DNA of 56,931 bases, from NCBI RefSeq assembly GCF_000768695.1, contig NZ_AVPL01000021.1:1-56931 (forward strand), read 5' to 3'. How positions within the stretch are numbered: the stretch's first letter is position 1; every line of letters begins with the position of its first letter. The position numbers and the translations under genes are program-made. Positions 1-7,460 of this stretch are shown here, one piece after another. Under the pieces are notes generated by a model, which saw only the letters and a program-made list of their open reading frames with translations, was not told the DNA's origin and ran no database searches. This DNA comes from Knoellia aerolata DSM 18566. Lineage in GTDB: Bacteria; Actinomycetota; Actinomycetes; Actinomycetales; Dermatophilaceae.

Positions 1-482
1 TGCGCGCCGCCCGTGCGGTCGAACAGCTCCTGCCGGCCGCGAAGCTCCTCCAGCGCCGACGCGACGGCCCCGGCGGCCCACACCACCTCGGGCGGGCGGG
101 CGGCGGTCGCCGCCTCGACCGCCTCGACCGCCGTCGTGCCGCACAGCCCGCAGCCCCCGAGCGAGGCGAGGTTGCGGGTCGAGGTCACGGCCTCGCCGGC
201 CGCCGGTCGCGTCACCTGGACGTCGAGCACGTTGAGGCTGTCGAGGTCGGAGCAGAACCGGGCCGAGCGCACGTCCTCGCGGGCGGCGATAACGCCCTCC
301 GCGCGCAGCAGACCGTGCGCGAGGTCCACGTCGTGCCCGGGCGTGCGCATGGTGACGGTGAAGGTCGTGCCGCCGACCCGGATCTCGAGCGGCTCCTCGC
401 CGGCGACGGTGTCGATCGCGCGTGTCGTGGCGCCGTCGAGGTCGATCCGCACGACCTTGTGGCGCGAGCTGACCCGGCCCAT
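1..482 (-). CDS. fdhD: FdhD, sulfur carrier for formate dehydrogenase maturation (partial, C-terminus outside window)
   Basis: FdhD passes sulfur from a cysteine desulfurase to the molybdenum cofactor of formate dehydrogenases. The first 160 residues are visible. They begin MGRVSSRHKVVRID, a typical FdhD N-terminus, and carry the CGLCG motif (residues 111-115), which holds the family's sulfur-transfer cysteines. The rest of the protein lies beyond the left edge. The ATG at 482 shares one base with the TGA of the upstream oxidoreductase (TGATG), so the two are translationally coupled and this FdhD probably serves that enzyme. Identity is firm from the motif and the context. Confidence 0.93.
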   Translation of the reverse strand, partial: MGRVSSRHKVVRIDLDGATTRAIDTVAGEEPLEIRVGGTTFTVTMRTPGHDVDLAHGLLRAEGVIAAREDVRSARFCSDLDSLNVLDVQVTRPAAGEAVTSTRNLASLGGCGLCGTTAVEAVEAATAARPPEVVWAAGAVASALEELRGRQELFDRTGGA

Positions 483-2764
483 CAGCGGGGCTCCAACCGG
501 ACGACGACGGACTTCGAGGTGGGGGTGTTGCTGCCGCGGGCCGTCGAGTCGAGGGGGACGAGCACGTTGGTCTCGGGGAAGTACGCCGCAGCGCACCCCC
601 GGGCGGTCGGGTAGGCGACCACCCGGAACCCGTCCGCCCGGCGCTCGGTCAGCTCGCGGTCGCCGTCGACCCCGCGCCACTCCGAGACGATGTCGACGAG
701 CCGACCGTCACCCAGCCCGAGCTCGACGAGGTCGGTGGGGTTGACGAAGACCACGCGGCGCCCCCCGCTGACGCCGCGGTAGCGGTCGTCGAGCCCGTAG
801 ATCGTGGTGTTGTACTGGTCGTGGCTGCGCACCGTCTGGAGCAGCAGCCGGCCGGGCGGGCAGTGCGGGTACTCGAGCGCGTTGACGGAGAACCGGGCCC
901 GACCCCCCTCGACGTGGAACTCGCGCTGGCGCGGCGGCAGCGGCAGCTGGAACCCGCCCCGACCGTCGAGGCGCTCCTCGAAGTCGTCGAACCCGGCCAC
1001 GACCCGCGAGATGTGGCCCCGGATGCGGCGGTAGTCGCCGCGCAGGCCGGACCAGTCGACGGAGGAGTCCGGCAGCACCCGCCGGGCGAGCTCGCAGACG
1101 ATCGCCACCTCGCTCAGCAGGGTGTCCGCCGCCGGGGCCAGCCGGCCACGGGAGGCGTGGACCATGGCCATCGAGTCCTCGACGGTGACGACCTGCTCGC
1201 CGCTCAGCTGGACGTCGCGCTCCGTGCGACCGAGCGTCGGGAGGATGAGGGCCTCGGCACCCGTGACCGTGTGCGAGCGGTTGAGCTTCGTCGAGACGTG
1301 GCAGGTGAGGTCGGCCGCCTCGAGCGCCTTCTCCGTGACGTCGCTGTCGGACATCGCCCGGACGAAGTTGCCGCCCATGGCGAAGAAGACCGTGGCCCGC
1401 CGGTCACGCAGCGCCCGCACGGTGTCGACGGCGTCGACACCGTGCTCCCGCGGCGCGGTGATCGAGAACTCGGCGTCGAGGGCGTCCAGGAAGCCCGACG
1501 AGGGTCGTTCGACGATCCCCATCGTGCGGTCGCCCTGGACGTTCGAGTGGCCGCGCACCGGGCACACCCCCGCACCCTCGCGCCCGATGTTGCCCCCGAG
1601 CAGGAGGACGTTGAGCATCTCCTGGATCGTCGCCACCGCGTGGCGGTGCTGCGTGATGCCCATGGCCCAGCAGACGATGACCCGCTTCGCGCCGGCCACG
1701 TCGTCGGCGAGGGCGCGGATCTCGGCCTCGGTCAGCCCGGTCGCCGCGAGGGTCTCGGGCCAGTCGAGCGTGGCACGGGCCTGCGCGTACGCGGCATACC
1801 CGCTGGTGTGCCGTTCGACGAACTCGTGGTCGACCGCCCCGCGCTCGAGCAGCAGGTGCCCGACGGCCTGGAAGAGCGCCTGGTCGCCGCCGAGGCGCAC
1901 GCCGAGGTGGCGGTCCGCGAGCGGGGTCCCGCTGCCGACGACACCCTTGACGGTCTGCGGGTTGCGGAACGTCATGAGCCCGGCCTCGGGGAGCGGGTTG
2001 ATCGCGAGGATCCGGGCGCCACCCTCCTTCGCGGTCTCCAGGGTCGAGAGCATGCGCGGGTGGTTCGTGCCCGGGTTCTGGCCGGCGACGAGGATGAGGT
2101 CGGCGGAGGTGAGGTCGTCGAGCGTCACCGTGCCCTTGCCGATGCCGATCGTCTCGAGCAGCGCGTTGCCGCTGGACTCGTGGCACATGTTCGAGCAGTC
2201 GGGCAGGTTGTTGGTGCCGAACTCGCGCACGAACAGCTGGTACACGAACGCCGCCTCGTTGCTCGTCCGTCCCGACGTGTAGAAGATCGCCCGGTCGGGG
2301 TCGTCGAGGGCGCGCAGGTGCCGGGCGACGACGCCGAGCGCCGTCTCCCAGGTGACCGGCTCGTAGTGGCTGGCGCCCACGGGCTTGTGCATCGGGGTGG
2401 TCAGCCGACCCTGCTGCCCCAGCCAGTGGTCGGAGCGCTCCCGCAGCTGCGCGACCGAGTGCTCCGCGAAGAAACCGGGCTCGACGCGTCGTAGCGTCGC
2501 CTCCTCGGCGACGGCCTTGGCGCCGTTCTCGCAGAACTCGGCCCGGTGCGACTGCGCGGGATCCGGCCAGGCGCAGCCGGGGCAGTCGAACCCCTTGTCC
2601 TGGTTCATCCGCAGCAGCGTGCGGGCGGTGCGGACGACCCCCATCTGCTCGACGGCCATCGTCATCGCCCGGGCGACCGCCGGCACTCCCGCCGCGCTCG
2701 TCTTCGGGGGACCGACCTCGAGGTCGGCGTCGCCCCGGTCCTGCTTCGCAGGTCTGCGTGCCAT
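482..2764 (-). CDS. FdhF/YdeP-family molybdopterin oxidoreductase (formate dehydrogenase alpha-like)
   Basis: A 760-residue molybdopterin-guanine-dinucleotide oxidoreductase of the FdhF/YdeP branch. Visible marks are the N-terminal DCPGCAWPDP segment (Cys 61 and 64), FYTSGRTSNEAA near residue 161, SNMCHESSG near 191 and the AGQNPGTNHPRML block. The short N-terminal cysteine motif differs from the four-cysteine Fe-S site of classical formate dehydrogenases, as expected for YdeP. No beta or gamma subunit gene adjoins it, so the electron acceptor is unknown. An upstream in-frame GTG exists (2788), but ATG 2764 is preferred because an AGGGAG Shine-Dalgarno lies about 10 nt before it. The coupled fdhD follows. 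The substrate (formate or another oxoanion-type substrate) cannot be read from the sequence. Confidence 0.9.
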   Translation of the reverse strand: MARRPAKQDRGDADLEVGPPKTSAAGVPAVARAMTMAVEQMGVVRTARTLLRMNQDKGFDCPGCAWPDPAQSHRAEFCENGAKAVAEEATLRRVEPGFFAEHSVAQLRERSDHWLGQQGRLTTPMHKPVGASHYEPVTWETALGVVARHLRALDDPDRAIFYTSGRTSNEAAFVYQLFVREFGTNNLPDCSNMCHESSGNALLETIGIGKGTVTLDDLTSADLILVAGQNPGTNHPRMLSTLETAKEGGARILAINPLPEAGLMTFRNPQTVKGVVGSGTPLADRHLGVRLGGDQALFQAVGHLLLERGAVDHEFVERHTSGYAAYAQARATLDWPETLAATGLTEAEIRALADDVAGAKRVIVCWAMGITQHRHAVATIQEMLNVLLLGGNIGREGAGVCPVRGHSNVQGDRTMGIVERPSSGFLDALDAEFSITAPREHGVDAVDTVRALRDRRATVFFAMGGNFVRAMSDSDVTEKALEAADLTCHVSTKLNRSHTVTGAEALILPTLGRTERDVQLSGEQVVTVEDSMAMVHASRGRLAPAADTLLSEVAIVCELARRVLPDSSVDWSGLRGDYRRIRGHISRVVAGFDDFEERLDGRGGFQLPLPPRQREFHVEGGRARFSVNALEYPHCPPGRLLLQTVRSHDQYNTTIYGLDDRYRGVSGGRRVVFVNPTDLVELGLGDGRLVDIVSEWRGVDGDRELTERRADGFRVVAYPTARGCAAAYFPETNVLVPLDSTARGSNTPTSKSVVVRLEPR

Positions 2765-2784
2765 GCGGCCCATTCTCCCTCGGC

Positions 2785-4044
2785 TCACGTCACCGCGGCG
2801 CGGGAGCGGTGCTCCGGCCGCTCGAACTCGCGCCCCGCGAGGACGTCGCGCAGGTGCACGGCCGCGGCGAGGGCGTCCTCGTGCGAGAGGTACAGCGGCG
2901 CGAACCCCAGCCGGACGATGTTCGGCTCACGGAAGTCGCCGATGACGCCGCGCGCGATGAGAGCCTGCACGACGGCATACGCGTCGGGGTGACGCAGGCT
3001 GACCTGCGAGCCCCGCCGGTCGTCCTCGCGGGGGGTCGCGACCGGGAGGTCGACGCCCAGCGCGGCGATCGCGTCGACGAAGAAGGCGGTGAGCGACAGC
3101 GAGCGTCGGCGCACGTCCGCCATGGACAGGCCGTCATATGCCGTGAGCGCGCCTTCCAGCGCGGCGATCCCGAGCACCGGGGGTGTTCCCACGCGGGCCC
3201 GGGTGATGCCGTCGGCGGGCGTGTGGTCGGGGGACATCGCGAACGGGGTCGCGTGACCGTTCCAGCCGAGGATCGGGTTGACGAACGCGTCGAGGTGCTG
3301 CGGCGCGACGAAGATGAACGCCGGTGCGCCGGGGCCGCCGCTGAGGTACTTGTAGCCGCACCCGACCGCGAAGTCCGCGCCGCCGTCGGTCAGGCCGACG
3401 TCGACGACCCCGGCCGAGTGGCACAGGTCCCAGCAGGACAGCGCGCCCGCGTCGTGGGCCGCCACCGTGAGCGCGGCGAGGTCCCACAGCTCACCCGTGC
3501 GGTAGTCGACCTGCGAGTAGGACGCGAGGGCGACGTCGTCGGAGCCGCGCAGCCGAGCGACGGCGTCGGCGGGGGAGAGCAGCTCGAGGGTGAGGCCGAG
3601 CTGGTCGCAGACGCCGCGGGTGACGTGGACGTCGGTGGGGAAGGAGTCGGGGTCGGTGAGGACGACGCGTCGGCCCGGGCGCATCCGGGCGGCGGCATGC
3701 ACCGCCTTGTAGAGGCTGACGGTCGTCGAGTCGCCCACGACGACGGTCCCGGCCGGGGCGCCGACGAGCCCGGCGATGCGGTCGCCCACCCGCTCGGGGG
3801 CGGACCACCACGCCGAGTCGTTCCAGGCGCGGATGAGCTGCTCCCCCCACTGCCGCGACACGGCGTCGGCGGTCGCCTCGCGCGCGGCCCGGGAGAGGGC
3901 ACCGAGGGAGTTGCCGTCGAGGTAGACGACCCCGTCGGGCAGCTCGAACGCGTGGCGGCGGTCGGTCGCCACGTGCTGGGTGTCGAGGGCCCTGGCCTGC
4001 TCGGCCAGCGAGGTGAGGACGTCGCTGCTCATGTCCGGAAGCAT
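2785..4044 (-). CDS. kynU: Kynureninase
   Basis: A 419-residue PLP enzyme that splits kynurenine to anthranilate and alanine (or 3-hydroxykynurenine to 3-hydroxyanthranilate). Length and motifs fit the family: YLDGNSLGAL near 41, DSFPTDVHV near 133, the cofactor-binding Asp/His stretch SCWDLCHSAGV near 203, and the Schiff-base lysine in GCGYKYLSGGPGAPAF (Lys 232). Start ATG 4044 has AAGG 7 nt upstream; a later ATG at 4032 lacks one. No tryptophan dioxygenase or formamidase gene lies in the window, so the rest of the kynurenine pathway must be elsewhere. It is divergent from a LuxR-type regulator across 60 bp and ends about 20 bp before the oxidoreductase start. Confidence 0.95.
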   Translation of the reverse strand: MLPDMSSDVLTSLAEQARALDTQHVATDRRHAFELPDGVVYLDGNSLGALSRAAREATADAVSRQWGEQLIRAWNDSAWWSAPERVGDRIAGLVGAPAGTVVVGDSTTVSLYKAVHAAARMRPGRRVVLTDPDSFPTDVHVTRGVCDQLGLTLELLSPADAVARLRGSDDVALASYSQVDYRTGELWDLAALTVAAHDAGALSCWDLCHSAGVVDVGLTDGGADFAVGCGYKYLSGGPGAPAFIFVAPQHLDAFVNPILGWNGHATPFAMSPDHTPADGITRARVGTPPVLGIAALEGALTAYDGLSMADVRRRSLSLTAFFVDAIAALGVDLPVATPREDDRRGSQVSLRHPDAYAVVQALIARGVIGDFREPNIVRLGFAPLYLSHEDALAAAVHLRDVLAGREFERPEHRSRAAVT

Positions 4045-4072
4045 GTCACCACCTTCGCTGCCGGTCGTACGC

Positions 4073-4089
4073 TGGAGTGTGCGACTCCA
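4073..4089. promoter_or_regulatory. Inverted repeat in the kynU / luxR divergent promoter region
   Basis: The 60-bp gap between the divergent starts holds a perfect inverted repeat, TGGAGT-GTGCG-ACTCCA. It partly overlaps a possible -10 box (TACGCT, 4069-4074) directed at the regulator gene. The position suits an operator affecting one or both genes. Calling it an operator is inference; only the symmetry and position are seen. Confidence 0.4.
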
Positions 4090-4104
4090 CCGGGGGAGGC
4101 GCTC

Positions 4105-5757
4105 GTGACCGAGGCCCTCCACCCCGACGACACGTCCGTGCGGCGCGCCGACACGGGCGACTGGCGGGCGCTCGTCGAGCGCCTGGAGGCCGAGAGGGCC
4201 GCCCTCCGCGAGCACGGTGCCGACCTCCCGCTCGACGAGCTGCGACTGCTCGCCGAGGGCACGTGGTGGCTCGGCGACGGTGTGCGGTCGATGGCGCTGG
4301 ACGAGGAGGTCTACCGCCGGCTCGACGCGGAGCAGGAGCCGGTCGCGGCCGCGCAGCAGGCCCTCGACCTCGGGCTCGAGTGGGTGACCCGGGGGGACGT
4401 CGTCATCGGGACCGCGTGGCTCGCCCGCGCGCAGCGCCTCCTCGAGGGGCTGCCGGAGTCGGTCGCCCACGGGTACCTGCTCTACGTCGACGCGACCTAC
4501 GAGCTCGACGTCCACGGAGACCCGACATCGGCGCAGGAGGCCGCCACGCGGGTCGAGGCGGTCGCGCGCGAGCACGGCGACTCGGCGCTGCCCTGCTTCG
4601 CTCGCGTGCTCGAGGGCTTCGCCCGGGTGCGCGAGGGTCGCACCGCCGACGGCTTCCGGGCCCTCGACGAGGCGATGCTCGAGGTGATCGCGGGCCACGT
4701 GCCGCCGCGGTGGGCGGGCGACATCTACTGCACCGTCATCCACGTGACCCACGAGCTCGGCGACTGGGCGCGGATGCGGTCGTGGACCGACGCCCTCGAG
4801 CGCTGGGCGCTCCCGCTGTCACGGACCTTCATGTACGCGACCGTCACGCGGGTGCACCAGCTCCAGCTCGTCAGCGCCGAAGGCGGGTGGGACGAGGTCG
4901 TGGCCGAGATGGAGGGGCCGAGCCGGACCCTCGTCGGGTCGCACGGCTGGCTGGCCGGCGCCGGTTTCCAGGAGCTCGGTGACGTGCTCCGGTGCCGCGG
5001 CCGATGGGAGGACGCAGCCGCCGCCTACCGCCGCGCTCGCGAGCTCGGCATCGACCCGCAACCCGGTGAGGCGCTTCTCGCGCACGCGTCCGGGCGGTCG
5101 GCCGAGGCGGCGACGGCCCTGCGCGCGGCCGTGGCGGGCCGGGGCACGCTGGAGCGCGCACGGCTCCTGCTCCCGTCCGTGGAGGTGGGCCTGGCATGCG
5201 GCGACGTCGACCTCGCGGAGACGGCGGCGACCGAGCTCGCCGCGACCGCGAAGCGGTACGACACCGCCGGACTACGGGCCGGGGCCAGGCACGCCGAGGG
5301 GCTGCTCGCGCTCTCCCGTGGTGAGCACGAGGACGCCGCGGCTGCCCTCGAGGCCGCCCTGGCGGAGTACCGGAGCCAGGGACTTCGGTATGCCGTGGCG
5401 CGCGCCCACGAGCACCTCGCGACCGCGCGGCGGGGGTTGGGACGGGAGCGCGCAGCCGATGCCGACGCGGTGACGGCGCTGATGATCTACCGCGAGCTCG
5501 GCGCCCGACCGGACGTGCAGCGCCTGACGGTGTCGGACCGCCCGGGCGGGCTCACCGCCCGCGAGGAGGAGGTCCTCTCCCTCGTCGTCGAGGGCGCGAG
5601 CAACCGGGAGGTGGCGCAGCGCCTCGTCATCAGCGAGAAGACGGTCGGGCGCCACCTCGCCAACATCTTCGCCAAGGTCGACGTCGGCTCGAGGACTGCG
5701 GCGGCCGCGTGGGCGCACGAGCACGGCATACATGGTTCGCCCCAGGGGCGCGGCTGA
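4105..5757 (+). CDS. LuxR-family transcriptional regulator with helical-repeat (TPR-like) sensor region
   Basis: A 550-residue DNA-binding protein. The last 70 residues are a LuxR/GerE helix-turn-helix (LTAREEEVLSLVVEGASNRE, then ISEKTVGRHLANIFAKVDV). The long N-terminal part is alpha-helical with repeated Ala-rich helix pairs resembling TPRs and shows no Walker A motif, so it is not a full LAL/MalT ATPase. GTG 4105 was chosen for the GGGGGAGG Shine-Dalgarno 5 nt upstream; the same frame stays open far upstream only because of high GC. It faces away from kynU and is followed after 95 bp by a methyltransferase, so either neighbour may be its target. The ligand is unknown. Confidence 0.85.
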   Translation: MTEALHPDDTSVRRADTGDWRALVERLEAERAALREHGADLPLDELRLLAEGTWWLGDGVRSMALDEEVYRRLDAEQEPVAAAQQALDLGLEWVTRGDVVIGTAWLARAQRLLEGLPESVAHGYLLYVDATYELDVHGDPTSAQEAATRVEAVAREHGDSALPCFARVLEGFARVREGRTADGFRALDEAMLEVIAGHVPPRWAGDIYCTVIHVTHELGDWARMRSWTDALERWALPLSRTFMYATVTRVHQLQLVSAEGGWDEVVAEMEGPSRTLVGSHGWLAGAGFQELGDVLRCRGRWEDAAAAYRRARELGIDPQPGEALLAHASGRSAEAATALRAAVAGRGTLERARLLLPSVEVGLACGDVDLAETAATELAATAKRYDTAGLRAGARHAEGLLALSRGEHEDAAAALEAALAEYRSQGLRYAVARAHEHLATARRGLGRERAADADAVTALMIYRELGARPDVQRLTVSDRPGGLTAREEEVLSLVVEGASNREVAQRLVISEKTVGRHLANIFAKVDVGSRTAAAAWAHEHGIHGSPQGRG

Positions 5758-5773
5758 GAGCTGCATGGTTCGG
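5731..5773. promoter_or_regulatory. Paired direct repeat CATGGTTCG and -10 box before the methyltransferase
   Basis: CATGGTTCG occurs at 5731-5739 (inside the 3' end of the LuxR gene) and again at 5764-5772. The centres are 33 bp apart, about three helical turns. A likely -10 box (TAGCGT, 5801-5806) follows, and the methyltransferase starts at 5853. Same-face direct repeats upstream of a promoter are typical activator sites, and the adjacent LuxR protein is the obvious candidate. The repeats are seen; the role is inferred. Confidence 0.4.
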
Positions 5774-5852
5774 CCGATGCGGAGCGCTCCGGTGGGTTCC
5801 TAGCGTCGTCGTCACGGGCACGAAGGCCCGTCCCGACGCAAGGAGCAGCACC

Positions 5853-6908
5853 ATGAGCACCATCGAGCAGGAGGCGCCGGCCATCGTCGAGCGCCTCGTC
5901 CAGGTCCTCAACGACGGCGCGATCGCCGTCCTCGCCGGCATCGGTCACGACACCGGCCTCTTCGAGACCCTCGCCACCCTGCCGCCGGCCAGCAGCCAGC
6001 AGGTCGCCGACGCCGCGGGGCTCGACGAGCGCTACGTCCGCGAGTGGCTGGGGGGCGTCGTCACCGCGGGTCTCGTGGACTACGACGCGGCCACGGGGGA
6101 GTACGCGCTCGGCGAGGAGAACGCACCCTTCCTCACCGGGCCGAGCGCCGACAACCTGGCCCGCAGCATGCGGCTCATCGGCCTGATGGGGTCCGTGTCG
6201 CCGCTCGTCGTCGACCGGTTCCGCACCGGCGGCGGGCTGAGCTACGACGACTACCCGAGGTTCGTCGAGATCCAGTCCGAGGACTCCAGGGCGGTCAACG
6301 ACGGCTCGCTCGTCGACACGATCATCCCGCTCACCGGCCTCGTCAACCGGCTGCACGACGGGATCGCCGTCGCCGACGTCGGCTGCGGCGCCGGACACGC
6401 CGTGAACCTGCTCGCCCGGGAGTTCCCGCGGAGCCGTTTCTGCGGCTACGACTTCGGCGCCGAGGCGATCGCCGTGGCGCGTGAGGAGGCACGGGAGTGG
6501 GGGCTCACCAACGCAGTGTTCGTCGAGTGCGACGTCGCCACCGGGATCGACACCGGTGCCTTCGACCTCGTGACGGCCTTCGACGCCATCCACGACCAGG
6601 CGCACCCGGCGCAGGTGCTCGCGAACATCCACAGCGCGCTGCGTCCCGGCGGGACGTTCCTCATGGTCGACATCAACGCCTCGAGCCATCTCGACCGCAA
6701 CCGTGACCTGCCGTGGGCGAGCTTCCTCTACGGGGTCTCCCTCGTGCACTGCATGTCGGTGTCCCTCGGCCAGGGCGGGGACGGGCTCGGGACGGTGTGG
6801 GGTGTCGAGCTCGCCGAGCGGATGCTGCACGAGGCGGGCTTCGGCGAGGTCACGAGGCACGAGATCGAGGCCGACCCGTTCAACGCCTACTTCGTGGCGC
6901 GGGCCTGA
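5853..6908 (+). CDS. Class I SAM-dependent methyltransferase with N-terminal winged helix
   Basis: A 351-residue cytoplasmic methyltransferase. Residues about 20-90 form a winged-helix region (ETLATLPPASSQQVADAAGL then DERYVREWLGGVVTAGLVDY), and a Rossmann domain follows with motif I VADVGCGAGHAVNLLAREFP and the acidic motif LVTAFDAIHDQ. The layout resembles actinobacterial proteins annotated as methyltransferase type 11/12 with an S25-like wing. Start ATG has AAGGAG 7 nt upstream. It follows the LuxR regulator and overlaps the convergent GNAT gene by 22 bp at the 3' end. The methyl acceptor is unknown. Confidence 0.88.
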   Translation: MSTIEQEAPAIVERLVQVLNDGAIAVLAGIGHDTGLFETLATLPPASSQQVADAAGLDERYVREWLGGVVTAGLVDYDAATGEYALGEENAPFLTGPSADNLARSMRLIGLMGSVSPLVVDRFRTGGGLSYDDYPRFVEIQSEDSRAVNDGSLVDTIIPLTGLVNRLHDGIAVADVGCGAGHAVNLLAREFPRSRFCGYDFGAEAIAVAREEAREWGLTNAVFVECDVATGIDTGAFDLVTAFDAIHDQAHPAQVLANIHSALRPGGTFLMVDINASSHLDRNRDLPWASFLYGVSLVHCMSVSLGQGGDGLGTVWGVELAERMLHEAGFGEVTRHEIEADPFNAYFVARA

Positions 6909-7447
6909 CCCACCTGTGGACCGGCTGCCCCCGTGGGCGCGTCGAGGACCATGAACGCGAGGTCCGGCCGGTGGTCCGGCAGCCAGGCGGGGCGGGCCGT
7001 GCCCAGCGTCCGCCACCCGCGTCGTCGGTAGAACCACCCGGCGCTCGTGTCCTCGCCGACGACGTCGAGCATCGGGGTCAGCCCGCGACGGTCGATGTCG
7101 GCCAGGGCCGTGTCGAGGAGCAGGCCCCCGATGCCGGAACCGCGGCGGTCACCGGCGACGAAGAGCACCGAGACCTCGGCCACGCCCTCGGACGGCCGCC
7201 CGGTCGCCCGCGCCCAGTCCTCGGCCATCCGCGCGTCGGCCAGCGACGTGACGGAGACGTGGCCGACGACGGTGTCCTCTTCGACGGCCACCCAGGCGGC
7301 GAGCTCCCCCGGGCGCACGATGAACTCCTCGGGCGGGAACGGCAGCGGCCACCGCTGCGGGTAGGAGGTCTCCGCCTGCTGGGCGCCGAGCAGCTCGACC
7401 AGCGGCGGCAGGTCCTCGGGTCGGCGTTCACGGGTCGTCACGGGCAC
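6887..7447 (-). CDS. GNAT-family N-acetyltransferase
   Basis: A 186-residue acetyltransferase of the GNAT fold. The acetyl-CoA-binding block is RRGSGIGGLLLDTALADIDR (variant of R-x-x-G-x-G/A), preceded by the beta-4 strand VAEVSVLFV and followed by FYRRRGWRTLG. The substrate is unknown. The start is either GTG 7447, placed exactly 6 nt after a TACGAT -10 box and so leaderless, or GTG 7441, which gives the more family-like MTTRERRPEDLP. Its 3' end overlaps the methyltransferase by 22 bp. Its 5' end nearly abuts the divergent sugar-binding lipoprotein gene, leaving no room for a separate promoter for that operon. Confidence 0.88.
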   Translation of the reverse strand: MPVTTRERRPEDLPPLVELLGAQQAETSYPQRWPLPFPPEEFIVRPGELAAWVAVEEDTVVGHVSVTSLADARMAEDWARATGRPSEGVAEVSVLFVAGDRRGSGIGGLLLDTALADIDRRGLTPMLDVVGEDTSAGWFYRRRGWRTLGTARPAWLPDHRPDLAFMVLDAPTGAAGPQVGQARATK

Positions 7448-7460
7448 CCGAAGATCGTAG

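Noticed and set aside
2758-4104. Upstream extension of the LuxR gene to 999 codons
   Set aside because: The extension is antisense to kynU and Arg/Gly/Val-rich; GTG 4105 has a strong Shine-Dalgarno.
4045-4752. Upstream extension of kynU into a 655-codon frame
   Set aside because: The extra 236 codons lie opposite the LuxR gene; ATG 4044 has the Shine-Dalgarno and family-like length.
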